Part shown: piece by piece, positions 8,756 through 16,808 of the stretch
How the letters are laid out: each line of letters starts with the position of its first letter
Numbering within the stretch: position 1 is the stretch's first letter
Assembly: GCF_030295955.1 (NCBI RefSeq)
Contig: NZ_AP027363.1
Location: 2,953,046-3,017,045, forward strand
DNA from: Thalassotalea agarivorans
GTDB lineage: Bacteria > Pseudomonadota > Gammaproteobacteria > Enterobacterales > Alteromonadaceae
Direction: 5' to 3'
DNA length: 64,000 nucleotides
Position numbers and translations under genes: made by a program
Notes under the pieces: model-generated
What the model was told of the DNA's origin: nothing
Database searches by the model: none
Seen by the model: only the letters and a program-made list of their open reading frames with translations

Positions 8756-9103
8756 ATGAAAAGTATGGATGCTAATCAAATAAAAGCCTTGATAGCTTCA
8801 ATTGAGGCTGAATTACCATTCACTCCTCCATTTCAATACAAAAAATTTGGTGAAGATCCTTATCCTCTAAACTTTTCCGAAAATGTAACTTATTTAGGAG
8901 ATTGGTCGGCACATTGTTTGCGCCCTTATTCCAAAATTGAGTGGTTTTGTATTAGACCTCAGTATCTCAAGAGAGTTGGAAAACTAGTGCCTCCTAAAGT
9001 AATTTCGTGTGAGTCAGATTTCATAAGTCTTTTACATAAATTAAAAGTTTCTTTTGTATTTCAGGGTGATAGTATTTTAATCCATTGTAATAAAAACAAC
9101 TAA
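8756..9103 (+). CDS. Integron cassette 1 protein, hypothetical (possibly DUF6678-like)
   Basis: A 115-residue soluble protein without signal peptide. The segment LPFTPPFQYKKF near the N-terminus and IEWFCIRPQYLKRVGKLVPPKVI in the middle recall proteins I know as DUF6678, but this is from memory and not certain. GGAG lies only 3 nt before ATG 8756; ATG 8765 is the alternative start, with 12 nt spacing. The gene fills the cassette body between core sites 8729 and 9193, and its stop codon is right before the attC, the normal arrangement. Function unknown. Confidence 0.7.
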   Translation: MKSMDANQIKALIASIEAELPFTPPFQYKKFGEDPYPLNFSENVTYLGDWSAHCLRPYSKIEWFCIRPQYLKRVGKLVPPKVISCESDFISLLHKLKVSFVFQGDSILIHCNKNN

Positions 9104-9200
9104 CAAGGTGCTCAACATGATAAGTAACATTGTCACAGTTTTAGCAAAAGACGCAAAAAGCGGTGCCATTATTATTTACACGTTAGCTTAGCGTTATGTG
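9097..9200 (+). other. attC recombination site of cassette 1
   Basis: All parts of an attC are visible: R'' CAACTAAC (9097-9104), 5-nt spacer, L'' GCTcAAC (9110-9116) with an unpaired extra base, an imperfectly palindromic centre, L' GTTAGC (9182-9187), 5-nt spacer, and core R' GTTATGTG (9193-9200) cleaved after G9193. The extra base in L'' is the extrahelical base that orients attC recombination. Length is 104 bp. No integrase gene is in the window. Confidence 0.8.
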
Positions 9201-9220
9201 TACCGGAAAGGAAGCGAGTC

Positions 9221-9412
9221 TTGCCTAAATATCAAATACCAAAATCCCCAGGCGAATTCGAAATTGTTGAATCTAAATCTGGAACACCTTTAATTTGGAA
9301 CCGCAAGAATGGTAAAGGTAAGGTTTCTATTCCTTGTAGAAACTGGAGCCATGCTGAAGAGGTGTTAGAAAAGTTAAATGACTTAAAGAAAGGTGGCGAG
9401 TTGTGGGTTTAA
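9221..9412 (+). CDS. Integron cassette 2 protein, hypothetical
   Basis: A 63-residue protein with a TTG start, supported by a strong GGAAAGGA eight bases upstream; there is no internal ATG. The sequence is charged and soluble (KSPGEFEIVESKSGTPLIW...RNWSHAEEVLEKLNDLKKGG), with a probable beta-hairpin followed by a helix. I do not recognise the family. It lies in the second cassette, which starts at 9194 and whose inverse core is at 9435-9445. Small soluble orphans are the usual cargo of chromosomal integron cassettes. Confidence 0.65.
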   Translation: MPKYQIPKSPGEFEIVESKSGTPLIWNRKNGKGKVSIPCRNWSHAEEVLEKLNDLKKGGELWV

Positions 9413-9434
9413 AAATTCACCCTCATTGCGTTTT

Positions 9435-9451
9435 GTACACATAACACATAT
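9435..9451 (+). other. Left fragment of attC of cassette 2, interrupted by the IS
   Basis: GTACACATAAC (9435-9445) is an 11-base perfect complement of the start of the same cassette with its core G (9193-9203), so it is the R'' side of attC 2. Sequence identity as attC stops at about 9451, where the IS110-family inverted repeat begins. No matching L'-R' half is recognisable on the far side of the IS. Confidence 0.65.
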
Positions 9452-9465
9452 GAACCTTCCACCCG

Positions 9466-9924
9466 TCAATAGGCAATAAGGTTTTTTATTAGCTACCGCA
9501 AGGTAGCTAATTTGTTTAGCAATCAGCAAAATCTATTACTTCGCTCTGTCAGTTAACCGTTAAATCATTTACGGCAAACACATATTGAGGCTCTCTTAGT
9601 GTGATCTCATCACTGCCAACCTTGTCATTCCCTTCGTTAAGCTGGGGCACTAGACAGTTATCGGTTAACCTTAGTTGGCACTATTCAAGCGAATGATTCA
9701 GTGGCTAATAGCCCTGTTCAGTTAGTGTCAGGCTCAGCTAAGGTGTAAACGATTTTGCTCATTGTTTATTAGTGCGCACCAATAGGGTGTCTAATCAAGC
9801 CGACAAGGCTTATACAACGACAACACTTACCTGCAATGGGATGACAATTTCATACTTAATCGCAAATAATGCAAGGTTGTTCATGCTCATCCAGTTAGGT
9901 GTTCAGCTCACCCCATTGTGCGAC
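9466..9924 (-). ncRNA. Non-coding end of the IS, candidate bridge RNA region
   Basis: About 460 bp between the transposase stop and the element end lack a gene but contain hairpins: ATTAGCTACC gcaa GGTAGCTAAT (9488-9511) with a GNRA-like loop, and repeated GTTAACC motifs near 9550 and 9662. In IS1111-type elements the guide ('bridge') RNA is encoded on this side, in the transposase orientation. The exact RNA limits cannot be read from sequence alone. Confidence 0.4.
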
Positions 9925-10968
9925 TTAAACCGTTAAGAATCGTTCATCATCAAACACCGTTTTATGTTTCAGCATGTAGTAAACGCAGCGACCAATTTTA
10001 TGAGCGAGTACTGATAAGGCTTTTGCTTTGCTCATGCGCTTTTGCAGTTTGTTCAAGTAGCGACGGGCTTTGTCATTTCCACGTAAATACAACACGGCTG
10101 CTTCACTGAATGCCCACTTTAAATGGCCGTTGCCTATTTTATTGCCTGACGTGCCGTAGGTTTTACCTGCCGATTCGGCTTTGCATTTGACTAAGCGGCA
10201 ATAGGACGCAAAATTTTGTACAGATTCGAATCTGTCGATGTCGCCAATTTCATACAAAATTGTCATCGCGAGAATAATGCCTATACCTGGGATAGTTCTA
10301 AGTTGTGCGTAATAGTCTGGTCGATGCTGTTTGGCTTTTCGCTCAATAAAGTATTCAAGGTACTTTAGCTCTTTGGCGTAGCTATCGAGTATTGCTAAAT
10401 CAAAATTCACATTACGTTGCACCACTTCATCGTCAAAGCGGTGACGAAAGGCTTCGCGCGCTGACGGATTTTTCATATGCAACTCTAGTGCTGGGTAGTT
10501 GTATTGGCTATTGGTATTAACGATATGCGCTTTAAGTTGTGCGCCATGCCTGACGAGCTTGGTTCTTCTGCGTAGTAAATCGCGCGTGGAGCGCATGGTT
10601 TGTGGGTAGGTATAGGCTAATGGGAAATTACCACCACGAAGTAAGCTGGCAATTTTATAGGAGTCTATTTTGTCATTTTTGGCTTTGCCGCCGTGAATGG
10701 CCTTCATATAAAGTGCATGACCGAGAACAAAATTAATGCCTTGTTGTTCGCACCAATCACTCACCCAGTACCAGCAATGCATGCATTCAACACCGATAAC
10801 GATATTGCCAAAGTACGGTGAAAGCAGTTGATTTAATGCTGCTTGTTCAGCCTTAATTTTTTGGTGAACGACTTTTTCGCCGTCTCTATTCAAAATGCAG
10901 ACATAAAGAATTCTGGCGTGTAAGTCGATTCCACAATAAAAATCGTGTAATTTAGTATAGAATTTCAT
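9925..10968 (-). CDS. IS110 family transposase
   Basis: A 347-residue serine/DEDD recombinase. The N-terminal RuvC-like DEDD domain shows Asp in YCGIDLHAR, Glu in VIGVECMH, and Asp residues in NDKIDSYK. The C-terminal Transposase_20 domain has IPGIGIILAMTIL (helix-hairpin-helix) and SAGKTYGTSGNKIGNGHLK, which holds the catalytic serine region. Length and both domains are intact, so the enzyme is probably functional. It catalyses RNA-guided insertion and excision of its own element. A GGAGAAAG Shine-Dalgarno precedes ATG 10968. Confidence 0.93.
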   Translation of the reverse strand: MKFYTKLHDFYCGIDLHARILYVCILNRDGEKVVHQKIKAEQAALNQLLSPYFGNIVIGVECMHCWYWVSDWCEQQGINFVLGHALYMKAIHGGKAKNDKIDSYKIASLLRGGNFPLAYTYPQTMRSTRDLLRRRTKLVRHGAQLKAHIVNTNSQYNYPALELHMKNPSAREAFRHRFDDEVVQRNVNFDLAILDSYAKELKYLEYFIERKAKQHRPDYYAQLRTIPGIGIILAMTILYEIGDIDRFESVQNFASYCRLVKCKAESAGKTYGTSGNKIGNGHLKWAFSEAAVLYLRGNDKARRYLNKLQKRMSKAKALSVLAHKIGRCVYYMLKHKTVFDDERFLTV

Positions 10969-11167
10969 TGAGCTTTCTCCTTTTGGTTTGGTCGCCTTGA
11001 AGTTTAGCCAATGGTTAAACTTCGGGGAGAAGGTTCAATAAGTATCAAGCCGATTAAAATAGACAAAACACAGTTGGCTTGTGCTCCTTCGTTGCTAATT
11101 TTATCCAACATTAGCATTGCCCTGCTGCAGAGTGTTGCAAGATTGATAAGAAATATTGTAGTTGTAC

Positions 11168-11223
11168 TTTGTTCCTTGCTCCTTGCGCCTTGCTCCTTGC
11201 TCCTTGCTCCTTGCTCCCTGTTC
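11168..11223. repeat. Heptanucleotide tandem repeat, eight units of CTTGCTC type
   Basis: Eight consecutive 7-bp units: TTTGTTC, CTTGCTC, CTTGCGC, four more CTTGCTC, and CCTGTTC. Central units are perfect and edge units diverge. It lies between the IS and the diguanylate cyclase gene. Open frames across it on both strands encode only repeated heptapeptides and are not genes. Confidence 0.95.
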
Positions 11224-11295
11224 AACAATAATATTTTGACTTTAACTACCTAACACTTCAGAATATTTTTAACCTATTGCTATGGCTGTTTACTG

Positions 11296-12318
11296 ATGTC
11301 TGAACTTGAACAATTGATTGCCAATTCAAGAGTAAATGAAAGCATTTCACGCAAACTTTTTGCGATTGAGACAGAAATTCTTGCTTGTCGTTCAAGCAAC
11401 GAATTACTCAAAACCTTGCTCGATTCCATTCAAGATAAATTTAAACTTCAAGGGATTTGTTTACTCCTTGTCGAGCCATCGCCCATTAGCTATATCAACC
11501 ATGCAGAAAATACGTCTGACTGGCATCAACAACATATATTAAAAGTGTCGTCTTATGAGCTCAACGCTTTTCACCATGACGACAAGCCCTTTTTAACAAA
11601 TCAGTTGGCTGAACTAGGTAATACCTTGCCACTCAATATACTAGCGCAAGCGAGCTCTGTAGCGCTTACGCCTCTAAAAATGGAAAACAAGTTGTTTGCT
11701 AGTTTGGTGTTTATTTCCAATGACCCACAACGCTTTCATAGTGGCCTTGGTACTTTTCATCTAGAGCAACTTGCCGTGAAAATAGGCCTGTGTTTGTCCA
11801 ACGTATTGATACGAGAACAGCTCGAATACATGGCGCTTTATGACAATCTTACAGGCGTAGGTAATCGTCGCTTGATGGAAAATGATTTAAAAGAAGAGCT
11901 AATGCGCCACCAGCGTTACAAAATTCCATTTTCAGTGCTGTTTATCGACTTAAACAAGTTTAAACCAATCAATGACACCTATGGTCACGATTGTGGTGAC
12001 GCCGTTTTGCATTATGTGGCCAATACCTTAAAAGAACTAGTGCGTGAAAATGACAAAGTGTACCGCTATGCCGGGGATGAATTTGTTGTTTTACTCTCGG
12101 GACAAAACTATCAAGAAGCTGAACTTGCTGCGAAACGTCTTAGCGATTATTTCTTTGCGAGAAAAATGCCCTATCAAGACAAGCAACTCACGGTTACTAT
12201 CAGTGCTGGCGCCGCGGCAAGCGATGCTAAAAAGAGTGTAGATCAATTGCTAAAGGAAGCTGACGAGCAACTATATCATTACAAAAAGCTTGCCCATCAA
12301 CGATTGGCTCAGGGTTAA
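11296..12318 (+). CDS. Diguanylate cyclase with N-terminal GAF-like sensor domain
   Basis: Makes cyclic di-GMP from two GTP. The 340-residue soluble protein has a GAF/DUF484-like N-terminal half (about 20-170), a short linker helix, and a GGDEF domain from DNLTGVGNRR (183-192). The active-site loop is AGDEF (259-263), a variant usually still active; FIDLNKFK with Asp218 supplies a metal ligand. RxxD at 250-253, five residues before the loop, is the product-inhibition I-site. No membrane segments, so it senses a cytoplasmic cue. Monocistronic, with a terminator immediately after. Confidence 0.9.
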   Translation: MSELEQLIANSRVNESISRKLFAIETEILACRSSNELLKTLLDSIQDKFKLQGICLLLVEPSPISYINHAENTSDWHQQHILKVSSYELNAFHHDDKPFLTNQLAELGNTLPLNILAQASSVALTPLKMENKLFASLVFISNDPQRFHSGLGTFHLEQLAVKIGLCLSNVLIREQLEYMALYDNLTGVGNRRLMENDLKEELMRHQRYKIPFSVLFIDLNKFKPINDTYGHDCGDAVLHYVANTLKELVRENDKVYRYAGDEFVVLLSGQNYQEAELAAKRLSDYFFARKMPYQDKQLTVTISAGAAASDAKKSVDQLLKEADEQLYHYKKLAHQRLAQG

Positions 12319-12327
12319 GCAGACATT

Positions 12328-12355
12328 AAAAAAGCCGGCGATTGCCGGCTTTTTT
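12328..12355. terminator. Bidirectional terminator between the cyclase gene and erpA
   Basis: Stem AAAAGCCGGC / GCCGGCTTTT with GATT loop, flanked by A and T runs; the genes are convergent. Confidence 0.9.
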
Positions 12356-12356
12356 A

Positions 12357-12695
12357 TTAAATCGAAAATGAGGCGCCACAGCCACAGGTGGTTTCAGCAT
12401 TTGGATTATTCACCAAGAAGCGGCTACCTTCTAGCCCTTCAACATAATCCACTTCACCGCCGACAAGGTATTGTAAGCTCATTGGGTCTACAACCATGGT
12501 TACACCATTTTTCTCAATCGTCATATCACCTTCGTTAACTTTTTCGTCAAAGGTGAAGCCGTATTGGAAACCAGAACAACCACCGCCAGTTACGTAAACA
12601 CGTAATTTTAGCGCCGGATTTTCTTCTTCAGTGATAAGCGTATGCACTTTTGAAGCGGCTGCATCGGTAAATTGAATTGGTAATGCGTCAGACAT
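12357..12695 (-). CDS. erpA: Iron-sulfur cluster insertion protein ErpA
   Basis: A-type carrier that delivers Fe-S clusters to target proteins, including IspG/IspH. The 112-residue product has the three conserved cysteines Cys40 ([11 protein letters not shown]), Cys104 and Cys106 ([11 protein letters not shown]). The [22 protein letters not shown] block is typical of ErpA. It lies 80 nt downstream of the DUF6776 gene on the same strand. Confidence 0.96.
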   Translation of the reverse strand: MSDALPIQFTDAAASKVHTLITEEENPALKLRVYVTGGGCSGFQYGFTFDEKVNEGDMTIEKNGVTMVVDPMSLQYLVGGEVDYVEGLEGSRFLVNNPNAETTCGCGASFSI

Positions 12696-12775
12696 TAATG
12701 AACCCTCTAAAAATTCTAGGCGCGAATTATCTTAAACTTGACTATTTTAATCAAGTATAGACCGCTTTATTTCGA

Positions 12776-13504
12776 TTATGATTTTGTAAATAAGTCAGAC
12801 CAAGGGTAATGTTTGTCGATGCGCTGATATTTTTGCCACGAATTTTGCGTTAAAACACCGGCTACAACCACTTTTTCAGGTTTGAAATCTTTCGGTAGTG
12901 TTAACTCGCCATCAATAATTTGAAAGTAACGGAAACTAAAACTCAAATCTTTCTTTGAGACTTCCGAAACATCACCCACGTCATAAGTTACCGGTCTACC
13001 TTTCAAACTGCCCACCAACTTAATATCAATATAACCCTTAGCATATTGTTTCTTAAGTACTTGTTGCACGAGTACGGTTTGAAAGCGGTAATGGTTTAAA
13101 CTTTCTGTTTTGAAAATATTGAAATCATCAATAACTAGACCGTCGGCTTGTTTCTCTGGCGCCATCACTTTTTCATAAAAAGCGAGTTCTTTTTTCGTTT
13201 GATAATAGTCCTTCTCAACGCCTTTTAAAGTGCTTTGTGCGCGTTGATTGGCCATTCTTTCAACTTCTAGTTCAGTCTCTAAAATATGGATATGACGTTG
13301 CTGATCTTGTTGCTGCTGATGCAGCTTTTGCAGTCTCTGCTTTTGCAATGCAAGTAAGTTATTTTGATAACCATGATAAAAGTTACCTACTCGATAACCA
13401 CAAAACAAACACGCAGCAATAAGTGCGATAAGTAAGATTGCGCTTCTTAACGGACCAAGTTTGGTAACGATAATATTAAGGTCGATTTTTGCTAACCAAT
13501 TCAT
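12776..13504 (-). CDS. DUF6776 family membrane-anchored coiled-coil protein
   Basis: A 242-residue protein with one membrane helix (about 18-42), a coiled coil rich in Gln and Leu (about 45-115) and a C-terminal periplasmic beta domain (about 120-242, with YRFQTVLVQQVLKKQYAKGYIDIKLVGS). The order matches DUF6776, a family of unknown function often beside erpA in this order. It may share a transcript with erpA. No enzyme motif is seen. Confidence 0.7.
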   Translation of the reverse strand: MNWLAKIDLNIIVTKLGPLRSAILLIALIAACLFCGYRVGNFYHGYQNNLLALQKQRLQKLHQQQQDQQRHIHILETELEVERMANQRAQSTLKGVEKDYYQTKKELAFYEKVMAPEKQADGLVIDDFNIFKTESLNHYRFQTVLVQQVLKKQYAKGYIDIKLVGSLKGRPVTYDVGDVSEVSKKDLSFSFRYFQIIDGELTLPKDFKPEKVVVAGVLTQNSWQKYQRIDKHYPWSDLFTKS

Positions 13505-13574
13505 TTAAATAGTATTATGATTATTAACTAGTAATGTGATGTAAATTTATTCGGCAATATAACAACATAAGCCC

Positions 13575-15230
13575 ATGTCTTTCGATAGTCTAAAACAACG
13601 ATTAGCTCTGCCACAAACAACGTGGCAACTGTGTTTACTGGCTGTAATTGTCGGTATCGCTTCTGCTTTTCTTATCATCGCATTTAACTTATGTATTGAA
13701 AAGCTACAATTATTGTACCTGCACCGAGAGAATGATTATACCGATATTGATGAAAATATTCGGTTACTCGTGCCAATCATTGGTGTGCTGGTGATTTTGG
13801 CCTTTGCGCGCATTACTGGCTACAAATATATGCGTACAGGTATTCCTTTCGTGCTGCATCGCTTAAAAGTTGCACATGGCATGATACCATTTCGTAATAC
13901 GCTCAATCAGTTTTTTGGTTCGGTTGTTGCATTAAGCTCTGGCTTTAGTGTCGGTAAAGAAGGACCCGCCGTACATTTAGGCGCTGCATGTGCCTCTTTT
14001 ATTGGTGAGCGCTTTTCTTTGCCCTTTAACAGTGTAAGAACATTGTGTGCCTGCGGGATTGCCGCCGGTATTTCTGCGAGTTTTAATACCCCTGTTGCAG
14101 CGGTAATTTTTGTTATGGAAGTTATTCTGCGTGAATACAAGGTGTACATGTTCATTCCTATTATGCTCGCTTCCATCATTGGCGCCATGATTACTCAAGG
14201 CATCCATGGGTTGAACTATGAACTCTCCTTTTTTAAAGATTTTTCGCTCACCGTAACGCACTACCCCTACTTAGTGTTATTGGGGCTCTGTTTAGGTGTT
14301 TTAGCGTTCTTGTTTAATCATTATTTAACCCGCCTAATTAAGATGTCAGCACGTTTGTCGGTGACCAAACGTTTATTAATTGCAGCAGTACTAACTAGCG
14401 CTTTAGGTTATATCGCGCCACATGCGATGAGTAATTCTTTGATTACCGACTTCAGCTCCGCATCGCAATGGCCAATGCAATTGTTGTTTACCTTACTACT
14501 AGCGAAGTTGCTGATGACGATTGTGGCCATCGGTCTTGGTATTCCCGGTGGCGTTGTTGGTCCTATTATTTCCATTGGTGCAATCGCTGGGCTATGTGCT
14601 GCTGTGCTACTAAGTAACTATTTCCCGAGCAATCAAATTACCAGTGACTTTGCCCTGATGGGTATGGCTGGATTTATGGCTGCCACGTTAAATGCGCCGC
14701 TGGCGGCCTTGATGGCGGTTACAGAACTATCCCATCAAATTGACTTAATCGTGCCCGCCATGATTGTCATTACCTCTTCATGTTTATCTGCCGGCCAATT
14801 CTTTAAAAATCGTTCGCTGTTTACCATGCAGCTTGATATTCAAGGTTTAACGTATAGGCAAACGCCTATCGAGTCGTCTTTACAAAAAATTGGCGTACTT
14901 GCGGTCATGCAACGCACATTCAAAATGATCAAAAGTGAAGAAAAGGAAGCCATAATTGAACACTTTAATGATGAAAATGACGAACTCATTGTGATCAAAG
15001 TAGAAGAAGAGCAAACCCATTATCAATTGTTAAGTAAGATTGACAACAAACTGACCGGCACGCCTCTTTATCCGCTTTCGAGCAAGGTAACGTTAGCGGA
15101 GGCTTATCAATTAACATCAAGGCATCGCAGCGGCGGTGTGTTAATATATCAAGATAATGTAGAAGAGTTTCTAGGTATCGTTACCTTTGAACAAATAAGG
15201 CAATATTTATTGCAAGGAAAACTGAGTTAA
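13575..15230 (+). CDS. ClC family chloride channel/transporter with CBS-like tail
   Basis: A 551-residue membrane protein. The ClC selectivity motifs are present: TGIPF (88-92), GKEGP (127-131) with the gating Glu129, and GIPGGVVGP. About 10-12 membrane helices extend to residue about 410, followed by a soluble C-terminal region (about 430-551) with a CBS-like end (RSGGVLIYQDNVEEFLGIVTFEQI). The gating glutamate is compatible with H+/Cl- antiport, but channel or transporter cannot be decided. Its stop codon directly abuts the hemJ-like start. Confidence 0.92.
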   Translation: MSFDSLKQRLALPQTTWQLCLLAVIVGIASAFLIIAFNLCIEKLQLLYLHRENDYTDIDENIRLLVPIIGVLVILAFARITGYKYMRTGIPFVLHRLKVAHGMIPFRNTLNQFFGSVVALSSGFSVGKEGPAVHLGAACASFIGERFSLPFNSVRTLCACGIAAGISASFNTPVAAVIFVMEVILREYKVYMFIPIMLASIIGAMITQGIHGLNYELSFFKDFSLTVTHYPYLVLLGLCLGVLAFLFNHYLTRLIKMSARLSVTKRLLIAAVLTSALGYIAPHAMSNSLITDFSSASQWPMQLLFTLLLAKLLMTIVAIGLGIPGGVVGPIISIGAIAGLCAAVLLSNYFPSNQITSDFALMGMAGFMAATLNAPLAALMAVTELSHQIDLIVPAMIVITSSCLSAGQFFKNRSLFTMQLDIQGLTYRQTPIESSLQKIGVLAVMQRTFKMIKSEEKEAIIEHFNDENDELIVIKVEEEQTHYQLLSKIDNKLTGTPLYPLSSKVTLAEAYQLTSRHRSGGVLIYQDNVEEFLGIVTFEQIRQYLLQGKLS

Positions 15231-15656
15231 ATGACATTACTATGGTTAAAAGCATTTCACGTAATTTTTGTGGTTACTTGGTTTGCTGGTATTTTTTATC
15301 TCCCCCGTCTATTTGTTAATCACGCTGAAACCACCTCAAAAGAAGTCAGTGAGCAGTTAAAAGTGATGGAAAAACGCTTACTGTATTTCATTACACCCTT
15401 TCCAATTTTTGTCATCGTATTGGGTATCGCGCTTTGCTACCAGTACAGTTGGGCATGGTTTGTACAAGCCACATGGTTACATATAAAGATTACATTGGTT
15501 GCTATTCTGGTGCTTTATCATCTTTATTGTTTCAAATTGGTGAGTGATTTTAAGCAGGACAAAAACACGCGCAGTGGTCGTTGGTATCGTGTATTTAACG
15601 AAGTGCCTGTGCTGATTCTTTTTGCCGTTATCATACTGGTTTATATCAAACCTTAA
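15231..15656 (+). CDS. hemJ: HemJ/CopD family membrane protein (protoporphyrinogen oxidase HemJ)
   Basis: A 141-residue protein with four membrane helices. Conserved HemJ positions are His10 (LKAFHVIFVVTWFAG), Arg26 (LPRLFV), and the His84/Lys86/His97 group in TWLHIKITLVAILVLYH. HemJ oxidises protoporphyrinogen IX to protoporphyrin IX in heme synthesis. hemL lies two genes downstream and hemE elsewhere in the window, but this gene is coupled to the ClC gene with zero spacing. The CopD-like relatives make the assignment good, not certain. Confidence 0.85.
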   Translation: MTLLWLKAFHVIFVVTWFAGIFYLPRLFVNHAETTSKEVSEQLKVMEKRLLYFITPFPIFVIVLGIALCYQYSWAWFVQATWLHIKITLVAILVLYHLYCFKLVSDFKQDKNTRSGRWYRVFNEVPVLILFAVIILVYIKP

Positions 15657-15667
15657 CGCGCTAGCGT

Positions 15668-15687
15668 AAGCGCCTGACAAGGCGCTT
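15668..15687. other. Hairpin upstream of pyrB without T-run
   Basis: AAGCGCC tgacaa GGCGCTT follows the hemJ stop by about 10 nt. Without a U-tract it is a doubtful terminator; it could be a processing site or part of a pyrB leader. Confidence 0.4.
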
Positions 15688-15787
15688 GATACACTGTTAT
15701 CTAGAGCGGAATTATGCTATATTCTGCGGCAAAACTAAGCTATTACTAGCTGATGATTCTTAAGGTTTATCCTGTTAGGACACGCAT

Positions 15788-16807
15788 ATGATGAAGTTTC
15801 AGGGAAGTCATATACTTTCCGTTTCGCAATTTGATCGAGAATCAATCACTCGCATTCTCGATGTTTCTGCAAAAATGGCACCTTACGCAGCAAGACAAAA
15901 ACGCTGCCATGTTCTAGACGGTGCAATCCTAAACAATTTGTTTTTTGAACCAAGCACCCGTACTCGCGTAAGTTTTGGTACTGCGTTTAATTTATTAGGC
16001 GGTTTCGTGCGAGAAACTGTCGGATTAGAAAGCTCTTCATTAACCAAAGGTGAGTCACTTTATGATACCGCTCAGGTGCTAAGTGGCTATTCAGATGTTA
16101 TTGCTATGCGTCACCCTACGATGCACTCTGTTAGTGAATTTGCCGAAGGCAGCAGCGTCCCTGTAATTAATGGTGGCGATGGTGCTAATGAACATCCCAC
16201 GCAAGCGCTACTTGATTTATTTACTATCCAATCAGAAATGAAGCGCTTTGACAAAGGCCTTGATGGCTTAAATATTGTGTTAATGGGCGACCTAAAACAT
16301 GGCCGCACCGTGCATTCATTGTCTAAATTGTTAAGCCTTTACGAAAAAGTAAAAGTTACAATGATCTCACCTGACGCATTACAAATGCCGGACAGCGTTG
16401 TTTCTACACTGAGTGATGCAGGGCATGAAATAGTTATTGCTAATCAAATTGATGAAAATTTAGCGTGTGATGTCATTTATCAAACACGGATTCAACAGGA
16501 ACGCTTCGCTTCTCCTGCTGAAGCTGATCTTTATCGTGGCCATTTCAGTTTAAATAAAGACGTGTATCAACAATATTGCAAAGACCACACGGTTATTATG
16601 CATCCACTGCCGCGCGATTCACGCCCGGAAGCCAATGAACTTGATACCGATCTAAACGACCTAGAGAATCTCGCTATTTTCAGACAAGCGCAAAATGGTG
16701 TGCTAGTAAGAATGGCACTTTTCGCACTGACACTGGGTGTTGAAGATAAACTGACACAATATGAAAAGCCCGTTTCGTGGGTTTCAAACAAAGGTACAAA
16801 TTTTTAG
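15788..16807 (+). CDS. pyrB: Aspartate carbamoyltransferase, catalytic chain
   Basis: Second step of de novo pyrimidine synthesis: carbamoyl phosphate plus aspartate to carbamoyl aspartate. The 339-residue product has the carbamoyl-phosphate loop FEPSTRTR (53-60), Lys87 in [17 protein letters not shown] (136-) and the aspartate-loop region [10 protein letters not shown]. It is about 30 residues longer than E. coli PyrB and no pyrI follows, so allosteric control through PyrI is not supplied here. TTAGGA precedes ATG 15788. hemL starts one base after its stop. Confidence 0.95.
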   Translation: MMKFQGSHILSVSQFDRESITRILDVSAKMAPYAARQKRCHVLDGAILNNLFFEPSTRTRVSFGTAFNLLGGFVRETVGLESSSLTKGESLYDTAQVLSGYSDVIAMRHPTMHSVSEFAEGSSVPVINGGDGANEHPTQALLDLFTIQSEMKRFDKGLDGLNIVLMGDLKHGRTVHSLSKLLSLYEKVKVTMISPDALQMPDSVVSTLSDAGHEIVIANQIDENLACDVIYQTRIQQERFASPAEADLYRGHFSLNKDVYQQYCKDHTVIMHPLPRDSRPEANELDTDLNDLENLAIFRQAQNGVLVRMALFALTLGVEDKLTQYEKPVSWVSNKGTNF

Positions 16808-16808
16808 T

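Larger units (their letters stand above)
9452..11036 (-). mobile_element. IS110-family (IS1111-like) insertion sequence
   Basis: The element is bounded by GAACCTTCCACCCG (9452-9465) and its inverted copy at 11023-11036 (12 of 14 match). It holds one transposase on the minus strand, a short upstream end (about 68 bp) and a long downstream end (about 470 bp). Inverted repeats and a long non-coding region after the transposase fit the IS1111 subgroup. No target duplication is seen, as is normal for the family. The left boundary falls inside an attC, the known target of the IS1111-attC group. The exact ends may be a few bases outside the repeats. Confidence 0.7.

Noticed and set aside
11004-11253. 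ORFs on both strands rich in repeated heptapeptides (EQGARSK type; CSLLLAP type)
   Set aside because: They are translations of the 7-bp tandem repeat; no ribosome site, no homology, both strands open.
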